A DNA stretch of 64,000 nucleotides from Corallococcus sp. (GCA_023665205.1 JAMPEJ010000001.1:353540-417539), one strand, 5' to 3'. Counted from the first letter of the stretch, positions 9,601 through 18,401 are shown. Numbers and translations: made by a program. The notes: a model not told the origin generated them from the sequence alone.

Positions 9601-12011
9601 AAAACACCCTTTTGGCAAAATTATCGGTATCGGGACTTAACGTAGAACTTACCGTGAAAGGCGGAGACAACCCGAAGATAGAAAACGTGCGTTTGCCTAT
9701 CGAGGCCTTGGGAATAGAGTTGAACGTAAGACCGAGCGGGGCGTACCCGTTTATAGACTTTGACAAAGTAACGGAATACGTGGAAATAGACAAAGTTTTG
9801 GAAGACTACTTCCCCACCATTACGGAACTGGTAATGACCAACTGTTGGAAGTTTGAATTTACCATGGATTCGCAAATAGATATTTACGATGCGGCAAGCG
9901 GCGTTACTGACAGTTTCCGTATTGCGCAAGGATCGTACGTGGAATTTTTCTACAACAGAAAACTTGCCGACGAATTTACGATGCGCGCGTTTATCAAAAT
10001 ACAAATTCCTTCCGCAGACGGCAACAGTTGGCAGGATCTCGTAACGTTGGATGTATTGTTCGGCAAAGACGAATACGCTCAACAAAGGCTGTGGATAACC
10101 TACAACAACGACCTTAAACTGACGGTTGCAATGGACTCCGTCTCCGGCTGTATGGGCTTGTTTGACGAACTGAAAGCTGCCATACCGCAAATAGGCGCGC
10201 TTATCGACAGCATGTCGGAGACAATGTCGCAAATTCAAGGCAACTTGGAAAACGTAGACTACACTACCATTATCCGTTCGATCAGTTACGACAACGAAAC
10301 ATCGGTATTCGATTTGACGCTTAACGCGGGAGTTCTTCTGTCCAACTTGGGAGATATTTCATTGCAAATTTCCCGCGACGAAAACTCTATGACGCTTAAC
10401 AAGTTGACGCTGAGTTACAGTGAATACGATAAGAAAAACGCGCTGACTAAATCGGTATCCGTACTGCTGCAAGGTTTGAAAGTAAGTTCCGCAGAGAGAA
10501 TTACCGAAAACTTTAACAACCAAGTAAATACTCCGGACGACTACGAAATTGCAAATCTTTCCAAAGATTACTTTGCAACTTACGGACTGTACAACGGCGA
10601 TACGGGTAGATACAACACAAGTAACTTTATAAGTTTTGACAGTTTGCCGGAATTGCTGAAAGCGGTTATCGACACTGCCAACAAAACGACGTTTGCCATT
10701 GACGGATTAATTACGGCAAAACTTGACGTAAGCAGTTACGTTGGTGACATGCTAAGCGGCGCAGTCAAATTGTCGCTTCCGCTGATGTTGAGCGTGCGAG
10801 TAGATCGAGTACAACACGAGGACGGAAAAGAAGATGTATATATTGCCGCAATGCTACAGCGTTTTGATTCCAAAGCGAGCATATTGGGTATGAAATACGA
10901 CGTATACAACGACGCAGGCGGCCAAAGTTACTTGTACTATGACAGCACGGTGGAATACACTGATTCACAAGGCAAAACTCAGCACGGATGGTTTTGGGTA
11001 TCCAGATATCCAAACACCAACCAAACTTCCGACGAACCTTGGACGGAAACGACGTTGCGCGACGTCTGCAACGACTGTAACGCCGAAGCAAGCGAAAATT
11101 GCTACTTGACCTACTGTAACTTGTGTGGCAAGGAAGCCGACGACAATTGCAAGACTGTTGGTTACTGCACCGAATGCAAAAAAGTGGCGGACGAAAATTG
11201 TTACGTTGATTTCTGCACCAATTCCGATTGTAATAAACCATGGGATGAGTGTTCGGGTTGGAAACATGCTTTCCATGCCGCTTGGAAAAGAAAAGCACAC
11301 GGAGATAAAGTACACACTGCAGATTCTGTTCGTGCGCCGCACACTGTAAATACTGTAATCGAGCAAACCGATCACACTAGCGGAAAACCCGTCTTGGGCA
11401 ATGCCGAACACAGTTGGAACGGTTCTGTAGAAGACTTTACTACAGGTACAGTAGAAAACAACGGATACACGATCACCAATATCGAAAACGAATTGTACGA
11501 AATGCTTAACCTCGGTACAATCAAACTGTTATTTGGCGCCGTTAAACTTGATTTAGAACAAATCATTGTAAGTTCTATTCACGGAGAAAACGCCGGCAGC
11601 AACGAACTTACCGCAGAAACTATACTTGGCAATTTGCAAAATATCCTTAAAAACTACGAGTACGTAGTGCCGCAAGGAAACGGCGACGGCGACGATCCGT
11701 TCTTCCGTATTAAAGCTGATTTGTCGTCTATAAACGGCAGTTTCGGTATGCTGGACTTGACGATCGGTCATACTGTAAGTTACGCCGAAAAACAAGTTGA
11801 AAACGCATTTGGAGAAGTCGCTACGCAAAAAGTAGTAGACAAACTAAATCTCAAATATTTACGCGGAACCTTCCGCTTGGCTAATGTTTTGGACGCGAAC
11901 TTCCAATTGACTTTGGCACAAAATTGGGAAGACTATGCAGGCGATGCGCAATATTTTGTACAACATCAGCCTTTGTGGGACGCGTCAGACCACGCAAGCA
12001 ATTTCCGTTAA
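6627..12011 (+). CDS. Giant secreted/surface repeat protein (about 1,794 residues) with cysteine-rich insert
   Basis: Unknown function. The N-terminus is a signal peptide or anchor (MKLKIICGILALVMISSGVI) followed by a long, acidic, beta-rich extracellular part. It is built from at least four diverged modules of roughly 170-200 residues. Each has a hydrophilic-hydrophobic alternation resembling lipoprotein-carrier folds (phrases such as LYVKCDGLGLNAAL and LYVEADGLKIKLAL recur), and each closes with a similar VTPTEKW/VAPTERF/VAASNET segment before the next. Near residues 1481-1542 a 12-cysteine insert of four tandem units interrupts the last part. There is no LPXTG or other C-terminal anchor. 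I chose the ATG at 6627 because it starts the signal sequence and has AAAGGA upstream; a GTG at 6600 is in frame. A strong terminator follows. Confidence 0.7.
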   Translation: MKLKIICGILALVMISSGVIILTRPPEEVVITPPDNAVNTVMDKPADGDPSTIDPKHSLYVAQGELLRAGGFKGSSIGSSTSMGVKQEVASERTVVGNNAFKQSTSYSSLVKFGEQLYVWEENYLSRRADKVQSLNSATWKNTAKKYTKDGWFDKIGYRCNELTGYILNDGTILDATLEKIENGLYTFRYVLDTETAPYYVLHEMRNNAGTEGFAKFEKCEIVVTMDKNWIVQTLTTDCRYKVTLNSVMQNLICTESLTETFYEIGYKGDLPYKEFFENFFNSDVTNDDEKELTAVDALMGMFEPYMGANKLYADVNITNGANVLTKALICANIDVANTENITFDVKIGNDLFVAYNKNGLYLTYQDFKASTTVDGILGFIQTLTNITSPEKETPDGKPQSELDLESLLGGLELIVDKNDDTTTVHLPMEVGGITIDVKLVAAGTEKGKLSFANAHVEIGDVSIDVTPTEKWNVPAIEGEYPELLGLTKLLNNGAISLNAKIENFAADMTFDIATKSLYVKCDGLGLNAALINETLFASVGEAKIKFALKDVDDLMQILSPFVKDGIEMPELDLNAILAALLNVTATKTDDGVRFYAEAAGISLEILLTSDAYGWNLDSIEIKADETCAIVAPTERFETPEINADEYVDVTEVAATLVPSVEALLNADGYRAELNLSFYANGKTYDAFTDLLYDKYGNVQAAATVSYNGLKVLSANVVYANGTLYVEADGLKIKLALNKGSFGKAKFAEGNTLEQLFAQFKGYNDGIDEILDLVCGIATDFDLTDIGDILGKLAFSNDALTLNFNATKLGLSDFYLTLGKAENGLNAAIKNLAYKSMSLDLTAEVAASNETVAAPDGDFRTDIAIQIDKENTLYANLDLVTNVYRFALENSNSGGCLYIIYSDGSFKIVKPETAQGVGDAISASGNIAAIKEVVTKIDYMVKQLSNGLPIEFNPDGSAPDYAGGILGGNLFDGALDVKQLIKSIQLSASQSQNTLLAKLSVSGLNVELTVKGGDNPKIENVRLPIEALGIELNVRPSGAYPFIDFDKVTEYVEIDKVLEDYFPTITELVMTNCWKFEFTMDSQIDIYDAASGVTDSFRIAQGSYVEFFYNRKLADEFTMRAFIKIQIPSADGNSWQDLVTLDVLFGKDEYAQQRLWITYNNDLKLTVAMDSVSGCMGLFDELKAAIPQIGALIDSMSETMSQIQGNLENVDYTTIIRSISYDNETSVFDLTLNAGVLLSNLGDISLQISRDENSMTLNKLTLSYSEYDKKNALTKSVSVLLQGLKVSSAERITENFNNQVNTPDDYEIANLSKDYFATYGLYNGDTGRYNTSNFISFDSLPELLKAVIDTANKTTFAIDGLITAKLDVSSYVGDMLSGAVKLSLPLMLSVRVDRVQHEDGKEDVYIAAMLQRFDSKASILGMKYDVYNDAGGQSYLYYDSTVEYTDSQGKTQHGWFWVSRYPNTNQTSDEPWTETTLRDVCNDCNAEASENCYLTYCNLCGKEADDNCKTVGYCTECKKVADENCYVDFCTNSDCNKPWDECSGWKHAFHAAWKRKAHGDKVHTADSVRAPHTVNTVIEQTDHTSGKPVLGNAEHSWNGSVEDFTTGTVENNGYTITNIENELYEMLNLGTIKLLFGAVKLDLEQIIVSSIHGENAGSNELTAETILGNLQNILKNYEYVVPQGNGDGDDPFFRIKADLSSINGSFGMLDLTIGHTVSYAEKQVENAFGEVATQKVVDKLNLKYLRGTFRLANVLDANFQLTLAQNWEDYAGDAQYFVQHQPLWDASDHASNFR
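11067..11252 (+). repeat. Four tandem ~17-residue cysteine repeats inside the giant protein
   Basis: The encoded units begin CNDCNAEASENC, CNLCGKEADDNC, CTECKKVADENC and CTNSDCNKPWDEC. Three share the pattern C-x2-C-x4-A-x(1-2)-(D/E)-N-C; in the fourth the first pair is spaced C-x4-C. Twelve cysteines in about 62 residues suggest zinc knuckles or a disulfide ladder. It is an in-frame insertion in an otherwise cysteine-poor protein. Confidence 0.85.
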
Positions 12012-12027
12012 TTCCGCTAAAACAATA

Positions 12028-12063
12028 AAAAAGCAACTGCAAGTACAGCAGTTGCTTTTTTTA
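12028..12063 (+). terminator. Intrinsic terminator of the giant gene
   Basis: AAGCAACTGC (12031-12040) pairs with GCAGTTGCTT (12048-12057), followed by a run of seven T. It lies 20 bases past the stop codon. Confidence 0.9.
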
Positions 12064-12254
12064 ATTACGGTATAAGATTACTTCGTACTACAACGTATAA
12101 CTTATTACTGCGAAAAACGATAAAATTACAAGTTACTGCACGACTGATTTTTCCACACCGCTACTAATGCTTGTTATCGCAAACAGATACTTTTAAGCAT
12201 TTTTATAAAAAACTGCGCTTTACTAGGATAATTAAACTTAAATATACAAACCGA

Positions 12255-12291
12255 TTAAAAATAATAGGCGACGCTAAAACGCGTCGCCTAT
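12255..12291 (-). terminator. Intrinsic terminator of the Ppx/GppA gene
   Basis: ATAGGCGACGC (12264-12274) pairs with GCGTCGCCTAT (12281-12291). On the minus strand the hairpin is followed by TTATTTTTAA. It lies about 40 bases after the phosphatase stop codon. Confidence 0.85.
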
Positions 12292-12332
12292 CTGAATACA
12301 AATCTATTTGCCGTATAACGCAATAGGTAAAA

Positions 12333-13844
12333 TCAAAACATTTCCAAATTTTTGCGGAATACTTTCTTGAAATCCAAAGCAAGCATATTGGCGGCTTTAA
12401 GTTCCAACGCAGCGTTACCGTCAAGTTCCGTCTTCATAATTACGCTGTCGCCCAACACGTCACAACTGATTTCCGTAACTCTGTTGCGGCAACTAACGTC
12501 CAGCGCCGCCGCAAGACGCAATATAACCGAAAGTTTTTTGACGGCTTCTACGTCCTCCTGCGTCAAAATATCGTTGTAGCGCGCCCAATCGGTAGTATTT
12601 ACTTCCTCCTTGTTGTTGACGTCCATAACGTATGCCGCCAAGACCAAATCCTTATGAGAAATACCGTAAAGATTGCTGTTGAGGATCATATAAGCGGTAT
12701 GCTTGGAATTGTTGTAGTATTTGAACGTCTTGCCGACGTCGTTGAGCATTGCGGCAACGCGCAAAACCTTAACATACGCGCGGGGAAACTTGTGCAGTAC
12801 GCGCAATTGCTTGAACAGCTGTACGCACAAATTGAAAGTCTGCTCTGCATGTTGAACGTTTACGCCCATATGACTGGCAAACGAATGCAAACTGTAGCCA
12901 AGCACGTCGCTTATCGGTTTTTCCAACGTTTGCGGAACGGCGTAGTTGAACATTACGCCTTCGCGGAGACCGTTGCCTCCGGAAACTATTTTTGTAAAGC
13001 CCATATGGTCTACAAACGCTTTGATAAAAGCGAGCGCCGCGGGAAAAACGTCGGCACGGGCGGAACTCAAACCTTTGATACGGCGTTTTTTGTCCAGATC
13101 CAAAGTACGGATCATATTGTACACGTAATTGAAATCTTCCACCTGCATGTTGAAATTGTGCACCATATCAAGCGGATATTTTTTTACTTTACGCACTATT
13201 CGCGCGAGATTACGGCAACTGCCTCCCACTCCGATAAGTTGCGTATCCGGATCTATCTCTTTGAACCACTCCACCGTTTCCAACTGCGACTTGACGAAAT
13301 CCACAATGTCGTCGGAACATTGCTCCGGAGTTTTATCGGCGGAAACAAATTTTTCCGTCAAAGTTACGGCGCCGAACTCAAAAATTTTGGTGTGCAAAAT
13401 AGTACGGCGATTGTAATATATCAGTTTCGTAGAACCTCCGCCGATTTCCATAATAAGTCCGCGGGGAATCTCCATAGAATTGATCACGCCTTGATAAACG
13501 TAGTTGGCTTCTTCTTCCTCCGAAACAACGGTTATACGTATGCCAGTTTCGTTTAGTACGTCGGAAAGGAAAGTTTTTTGATTGCCTGCACGGCGAACGG
13601 CTGCAGTTGCCACCGCCAACACTTTGTCGACGTTTTTGAGAGAACAAATCTCCTTGAACATTTTGAGAGTGTTGATGGCCTGCATGATGCGGGTTTGTTT
13701 CAAACTGCCGTCGGCATCCGTTTCGCCCAAACGCACGGCCTCGTGGTACTCTTCCGCCACCACAAAATAACCGCCGTCCAAAACGTCGTAAATAACCAAA
13801 CGCGCGGTGTTTGAACCCAAATCTATCAAAGCAACTCTTTCCAT
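12333..13844 (-). CDS. ppx: Exopolyphosphatase / guanosine pentaphosphatase (Ppx/GppA family)
   Basis: A 503-residue ASKHA-fold phosphatase. Residues 1-300 show the family motifs ALIDLGSNTARLVIY at the N-terminus and GLIMEIGGGSTKLIYY near 140-155, which bind phosphate and metal, with a catalytic-region glutamate around AVATAAVRRAGN. The remaining 200 residues form the HD-like helical domain typical of long Ppx/GppA proteins (RVAAMLNDVGKT). The enzyme removes terminal phosphate from polyphosphate or pppGpp; which substrate is preferred cannot be read from sequence. It is transcribed alone and has its own terminator. Confidence 0.92.
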   Translation of the reverse strand: MERVALIDLGSNTARLVIYDVLDGGYFVVAEEYHEAVRLGETDADGSLKQTRIMQAINTLKMFKEICSLKNVDKVLAVATAAVRRAGNQKTFLSDVLNETGIRITVVSEEEEANYVYQGVINSMEIPRGLIMEIGGGSTKLIYYNRRTILHTKIFEFGAVTLTEKFVSADKTPEQCSDDIVDFVKSQLETVEWFKEIDPDTQLIGVGGSCRNLARIVRKVKKYPLDMVHNFNMQVEDFNYVYNMIRTLDLDKKRRIKGLSSARADVFPAALAFIKAFVDHMGFTKIVSGGNGLREGVMFNYAVPQTLEKPISDVLGYSLHSFASHMGVNVQHAEQTFNLCVQLFKQLRVLHKFPRAYVKVLRVAAMLNDVGKTFKYYNNSKHTAYMILNSNLYGISHKDLVLAAYVMDVNNKEEVNTTDWARYNDILTQEDVEAVKKLSVILRLAAALDVSCRNRVTEISCDVLGDSVIMKTELDGNAALELKAANMLALDFKKVFRKNLEMF

Positions 13845-14502
13845 ATGCTTTCCTCTCAGTTGCGCCTAAACGACGCAAAAGTATTTTGCCAAGCAAGCGT
13901 TGAAACTGCGAATTTGCACAGATACGCCGTACCTGAAATTTTCAATGCCATTATAGCACATCGAAACGCCTTTGTATAGATAGTTTTGAAAAAAAGTTAA
14001 AAAAATTACGACTTTTTTTGCAAATTTGAGAGTGATAAAATGATAAAAGCATAAAAACGCAGTCAAATAACAGGATTGTGTTATTTTGTAGGCAATATTT
14101 TTGAATTTGAATAAAAATTACGATGTAAAAAAGGCCGCATGTACGTTACGACAGTCAAAAACAAAGCGACTGCGCGCAAAAGCACGCATAAACGATACGG
14201 AACATACCTAAGACAGACGCCGTTATGCGTATTTTAAGCAATGTAACAAAAAATCACAAATGAATCTGATAACAAATTTTACAACAAAAAAGCGCGAACA
14301 TAACGCCGCGCTCAATTGAAAAATATTACAAATCGTCTCCGTTCGCCGCACGCGCCCGATAACGCCGATGATTTTGAAAAAACGTCAAAAGAATAAACGC
14401 TTACAAAACTCGTTTTGCCATTGCCGCGCCGCATATATCTTGTGCAAACTATACGCTTATCCAAAACAAAAGACGCGCCATAAAAAAATCAGGTTACTTT
14501 TT
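13845..14502. other. Intergenic region between ppx and the pseudouridine synthase gene
   Basis: About 660 bases with no supported gene. It holds the probable terminator of the pseudouridine synthase gene at 14281-14313 and a long-range inverted repeat ACGCATAA/TTATGCGT between about 14185 and 14232, which could be part of a structured RNA but is too weak to call. The ppx promoter must lie near its upper-coordinate side, around 13850-14100. Nothing else stands out. Confidence 0.4.
14281..14313 (-). terminator. Probable terminator of the RluD-family gene
   Basis: AGCGCG (14291-14296) pairs with CGCGCT (14307-14312), and the minus-strand stem is followed by TTTTTGTTGT. It is about 190 bases past the stop codon, so the assignment is tentative. 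Confidence 0.5.
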
Positions 14503-15288
14503 TTAGTCCAAGTCGTCTGCCGAATGCGGATTGAAATACAGCGGCTCGCCGTCGTCATCCAAATCGCTGTCGGAAAAGTTTTCGATATGCTTGGCGATAT
14601 CGAACTGCGTCCAAGGCTGTATTTCCGGCGGATACGCAACAAATACCATACGCTCGCGGCTGATCGGATGAGTGAATTCCAATCTGTACGCCCACAAAGC
14701 AAGGTTTGCGCCCTTCATCAAAGCGTCGCCGCCGTAACGCACGTCGCCGAAAACAGGAGAACCTATTGCCGACATCTGCACACGTATTTGATGGCTGCGC
14801 CCCGTACCCAACTGCACCTTGCACAAACTTGTCTGTCCGGCGCTTTGCAGCACTTCGTAGGACAGTTCGGCGCGCTTTGCGTCGTGATCGCCGAACGTTG
14901 CAACATACACGTTATTGGTCAATGCGTTCTTTTTGAGATAATGCACAAGCGTCGCCTTGCGCTCGTTCGGGCAGCCCAAAACTGTGGCAAGATAGTACTT
15001 ATTCATTTCGCCCTCGGCAATTTGCTTGGACAAACGCTCTGCCGACTTGCTGTTTTTAGCAAATACCATAACGCCGCCCGTAGGACGATCCAAACGGTGA
15101 ACAAGCCCCAAATACGCGTTGCCCGGTTTATCGTACTTTCGCTTGATATAATCTTTAAGCAAAGAGAGTAGATCCAAGTCGCCGCTCGAATCTGCCTGAC
15201 TGGGAATATTTTGCGGTTTGACTACCACCAACACGCTGTTGTCTTCGTGCAGGATAGCCACGTCGTCCATTGTAAAAGTTCTTGCCAT
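14503..15288 (-). CDS. RluA/RluD-family pseudouridine synthase without S4 domain
   Basis: A 261-residue enzyme that isomerises uridine to pseudouridine in structured RNA, most likely 23S rRNA. GLVHRLDRPTGGVMVFAK at residues 61-78 contains the catalytic Asp67, and GRSHQIRVQMSAIG and VFGDVRYGG are the conserved later motifs. The N-terminus begins directly with the catalytic domain (VVKPQNIPSQ), so the S4 RNA-binding domain of RluD itself is missing, as in RluA- and YlyB-like members. The C-terminal tail is acidic (SDSDLDDDGEP). Exact target site cannot be inferred. A methyltransferase gene lies just upstream on the same strand and may be co-transcribed. Confidence 0.9.
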   Translation of the reverse strand: MARTFTMDDVAILHEDNSVLVVVKPQNIPSQADSSGDLDLLSLLKDYIKRKYDKPGNAYLGLVHRLDRPTGGVMVFAKNSKSAERLSKQIAEGEMNKYYLATVLGCPNERKATLVHYLKKNALTNNVYVATFGDHDAKRAELSYEVLQSAGQTSLCKVQLGTGRSHQIRVQMSAIGSPVFGDVRYGGDALMKGANLALWAYRLEFTHPISRERMVFVAYPPEIQPWTQFDIAKHIENFSDSDLDDDGEPLYFNPHSADDLD

Positions 15289-15395
15289 AATCGCTCCTTA
15301 GTTTGCCTTATCTGCTTTTGGCAACTCCGTTAGTTCTCGTACCTGTTGTAACAATATACTGACCGTCAACGCCGCTTGCCCCGCAGTATTGCCGT

Positions 15396-16271
15396 TTAAC
15401 GCCCTTGCTTTGCCGTATTTCCCACAAACAGCCCGCTTGCCCCGCAAGGCAACACAACGTCTTCGTCGGTAGGAAGACACACCTCGTAGGCGAAAAACTC
15501 ACCTTTGAACGGAACCGTCCGCTTAAGCAGATTGGAAAGCACGGCCGGCTGTAAACCCGTCGTATACGAGTTTAGCAGTACAAACAGCGGATCGTCGGAC
15601 AGCACTTGCGAAACGAGTTGCAAAAAGTCGCACACGTCGCGTTCCAACTTCCACTCCTCTCCGTTTGCTCCGCGCCCGAAACTGGGCGGATCCATTATTA
15701 TCGCATCGTACTTGTGTCCGCGGTTTATTTCACGTTTGACGAACTTGCGGCAATCGTCCACAATGTAGCGCACGGACCTATCCGAAAGACGAGAGAGCGA
15801 AACGTTTTGCTTTGCTACTTCCACCATATTTTTTGCCGCGTCCACGTGGCACACGCTTGCGCCGGCAGACAAACACGCAACGGTAGCTCCGCCCGTGTAG
15901 GCAAACAAATTGAGAACGGATACAGGCCGACCTGCGTTTTTTATCAAGTCTATCGCAGTTGCCCAATTTACCGCCTGCTCAGGAAAAAGTCCCGTATGTT
16001 TGAAATTCATCGGGCGAACGGCAAAGGTAAGGTCGCGCCAAGAAACCGTCCAACTGTCCGGAAGTTTTTTATTAAACTCCCAATGCCCGCCTCCGGTGGA
16101 GGAACGGATGTATCTCGCATCCGGTTTAACTACGGCTTCAAGCGGTTTTTGCGCGTGCCAAATGACTTGCGGATCGGGACGCAAAAGCACCGCGTCCTTC
16201 CATCGCTCCAACTTTTCGCCGTCGCCGGTTGCATATATTTGATAATCCGTCCATTCGTTGTTAAGTTTCAT
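15396..16271 (-). CDS. Class I SAM-dependent methyltransferase, RlmI/YwbD-like (COG1092 type)
   Basis: A 291-residue Rossmann methyltransferase. NLFAYTGG at residues 121-128 binds S-adenosylmethionine, HVDAAKNMVE holds the ribose-binding acidic residue, and DPPSFGRG at 194-201 is the catalytic DPPxF motif of RNA and DNA base methyltransferases. The end LPCGASGLFV is typical of a Firmicute branch of the RlmI-like group that lacks the N-terminal PUA domain. The role is probably rRNA base methylation; the target is unknown. The gene ends about 100 bases before the pseudouridine synthase start, consistent with an RNA-modification pair. Confidence 0.85.
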   Translation of the reverse strand: MKLNNEWTDYQIYATGDGEKLERWKDAVLLRPDPQVIWHAQKPLEAVVKPDARYIRSSTGGGHWEFNKKLPDSWTVSWRDLTFAVRPMNFKHTGLFPEQAVNWATAIDLIKNAGRPVSVLNLFAYTGGATVACLSAGASVCHVDAAKNMVEVAKQNVSLSRLSDRSVRYIVDDCRKFVKREINRGHKYDAIIMDPPSFGRGANGEEWKLERDVCDFLQLVSQVLSDDPLFVLLNSYTTGLQPAVLSNLLKRTVPFKGEFFAYEVCLPTDEDVVLPCGASGLFVGNTAKQGR

Positions 16272-16451
16272 AATTATACGGTAAAATCCGGCAAATACGT
16301 TTTGTATGATATTTGACCGATAAGCATTGCAAAGCGCAATACAAAAACTTACGTCACAATGATTATACTTTATTTTTTTGTTTTGTTCAACTGTTTTGTT
16401 GCAACGCGCGCAAGGATTGACAAACCGACGCGCCGCAGATATAATAAAAAC

Positions 16452-17027
16452 ATGAAAATATCCGCTGACAACGCCTGCACTGTGTACGTAAGCCGCGTGC
16501 CGAATTGCGAAAAAACCGTTCTATCGAAAAAAAACGGTTTACGCAGCGATTACGCTTTGCGTCTGTTAAAATACGCCTATTCGCAAAAATTCGGGTTAAA
16601 CGCAGAAGAACAAAATTTACGCAAAGCAGAAAACGGCAAATGGATTTGCGACTACGGTTTTGCGTCGGTTTCGCACAGCGGAAACTTTGTTGCCGTAGCA
16701 GTCTGCACAAACGCCGTAGGCATAGATCTGCAAATAAAAACCGCCGCAAACGAACAAACGATGCGTTCCATTGCCAAAAAACTTTTTTGCGAAAACGAAC
16801 GGGAAATTTTTGAAAACAGCGCAAACAAAACCGACGCGTTTTTCTTCACTTGGTGCAAAAAAGAAGCGCTGTGGAAAAAACTGGACGAACAACCTTTGAC
16901 GATACGTGAAGCAGACACCTCCGACGAAAGTTTTTGCAAAAAGAAACTGACTTTGGAAAAAGACGTCTACTACTTGGCCGTGACTGAAGCGGACTCAACG
17001 ATTGTGTTTGTGGATGAAAAAATTTAG
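16452..17027 (+). CDS. 4'-phosphopantetheinyl transferase (Sfp type)
   Basis: About 191 residues. Sfp-type enzymes move the phosphopantetheine arm of coenzyme A onto carrier-protein serines. The order of motifs is right: SVSHS at 72-76, GIDLQ at 90-94 (metal-binding Asp) and WCKKEALWK at 134-142 (the W-x2-KEA motif with catalytic Glu and Lys). At this length it is a compact member of the family. No polyketide, peptide-synthase or fatty-acid carrier gene is nearby, so its acceptor is unknown; it may serve the general acyl carrier protein. The frame extends to 16359, but the ATG at 16452 begins the domain. Confidence 0.85.
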   Translation: MKISADNACTVYVSRVPNCEKTVLSKKNGLRSDYALRLLKYAYSQKFGLNAEEQNLRKAENGKWICDYGFASVSHSGNFVAVAVCTNAVGIDLQIKTAANEQTMRSIAKKLFCENEREIFENSANKTDAFFFTWCKKEALWKKLDEQPLTIREADTSDESFCKKKLTLEKDVYYLAVTEADSTIVFVDEKI

Positions 17028-17130
17028 TGTGATGAATTTGAAATAAAGTCTGCCGTGCTTTATTTACACGCACCCCGCAATAACAATAAAATTTGATTTA
17101 TTCAATTTTTAATGCCAAAACAAACAAGAA

Positions 17131-17163
17131 GGCAGTTGCAAAAGTGCAACTGCCTTTGTTTTT
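17131..17163 (+). terminator. Terminator between convergent PPTase and thiT genes
   Basis: GGCAGTTGCA (17131-17140) and TGCAACTGCC (17145-17154) form a perfect ten-pair stem with loop AAAG. It is followed by TTTGTTTTT on the plus strand, and on the other side by an imperfect T tract for the minus strand, so it may serve both genes. Confidence 0.85.
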
Positions 17164-17213
17164 GAGCGTGTTACTTTGCACACGACTATCTTTACCATCA
17201 GCTCAAAATATTA

Positions 17214-18401
17214 CTATTTGCCGTTTGTCTCGCCTACCGACTGTTCCTGCGGTGTATGTTGCAGTTCCTCATTTAAGGGAAGTTCGCAAACGCCGGCGGA
17301 AAGTACAATCCGTCTTAACGAACGCGCGGAAAGCGCCAAAACGCCCACGATCACAACGATAGCAATATCCACCATCGTAAACGAGTTGTAAGCCAAAGAA
17401 TACACAAGCGCGCTGTCGTAGCCTCCCCAAGCAGCGTATGTATAAAATACGAAGTAGCCGCTCATAAAGTGCGCCGCATATCTCAAAATACCGCCGATAA
17501 GCGCACCGAAGGCAAATTCCAACTGAGAAATACCTTTGAACAGCTTGAACTTGCGGCCTATTCCGGCAACCCCTATGCAAGCAAACGCTATCGGATAATC
17601 CAACAAAAACTGCATCGGCTCGTAAAACTGCGGCGATTGCATAAATTGCAACAAACCGTATACCACGCCTGCTATAACACCCTTGCGAGTGCCGAACATA
17701 TAAGAATACAACGCCAAAGGAAACAAACTGGCAAAGGTAACGGAACCGCCCTGAGGCAAAGAGAAAAATTTGACGTAGGACAAAGCAAAACTGGCCGCCA
17801 CGCAAATTGCGGCATAAGTAATGCTTTTGGTATTGTACGGAGTGCTTTTTCCGCCGAGCATTGCCAAAACCGCGATCGCCGCAACAAGCACTGCCGCAAG
17901 CACGTACATAAGCCAACTTTGTTGCGGAGCGTAATCCGCCTCCGTAGGTTTAACCACGCACAACAACACTATCACATACGCCAACCCAGCCACGGCAAAA
18001 CCCAATGCGACCCATTTGTATGCCTTGATTTGCTTTTTTTGCAACACGAGAGTGACAGCAATACCGATTGCTACAAGCGCAAACAGCCCTACAACCAGCC
18101 AAATATGCCAAGTGATATGTGCGGCCATATTTTCCGCGTATAACCGGAGCGAGCCCAGTACGGTGATTATACCGAAAGCATAACCGACTACTATACCCAA
18201 CATTGTTCTGCGTGTTTTTGACAAATATCCTTCGTCTTTGTTACGCACTGCAATCGCCCACACCACAAGCGCTGCAATCAATGCGATAGTGATATATAAA
18301 GCGACGTTTGCGATAACGTCCGTTACGGCTTCTAAAAACTTGCGGTAACTTTTGCCGTTTGCCTCAAACAATTCGCCGTAATCTTTCAAGAAATCTTCCA
18401 T
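17214..18401 (-). CDS. thiT: Energy-coupling-factor thiamine transporter S component ThiT with a long N-terminal membrane extension
   Basis: The C-terminal half of this 395-residue membrane protein is ThiT: SYVKFFSLPQGGSVTFASLF and FYEPMQFLLDYPIAFACIG carry the conserved thiamine-site residues, across six predicted helices. Before it lie about 185 residues with roughly five more hydrophobic segments (about 30-52, 68-90, 96-119, 128-150, 163-183) that normal ThiT of about 190-200 residues lacks. ThiT binds thiamine and docks on the shared EcfA/EcfA'/EcfT module, which is not in the window. A TPP riboswitch and terminator precede it, which independently support thiamine as ligand. The start has AAAGGAGAG upstream. 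Confidence 0.92.
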   Translation of the reverse strand: MEDFLKDYGELFEANGKSYRKFLEAVTDVIANVALYITIALIAALVVWAIAVRNKDEGYLSKTRRTMLGIVVGYAFGIITVLGSLRLYAENMAAHITWHIWLVVGLFALVAIGIAVTLVLQKKQIKAYKWVALGFAVAGLAYVIVLLCVVKPTEADYAPQQSWLMYVLAAVLVAAIAVLAMLGGKSTPYNTKSITYAAICVAASFALSYVKFFSLPQGGSVTFASLFPLALYSYMFGTRKGVIAGVVYGLLQFMQSPQFYEPMQFLLDYPIAFACIGVAGIGRKFKLFKGISQLEFAFGALIGGILRYAAHFMSGYFVFYTYAAWGGYDSALVYSLAYNSFTMVDIAIVVIVGVLALSARSLRRIVLSAGVCELPLNEELQHTPQEQSVGETNGK

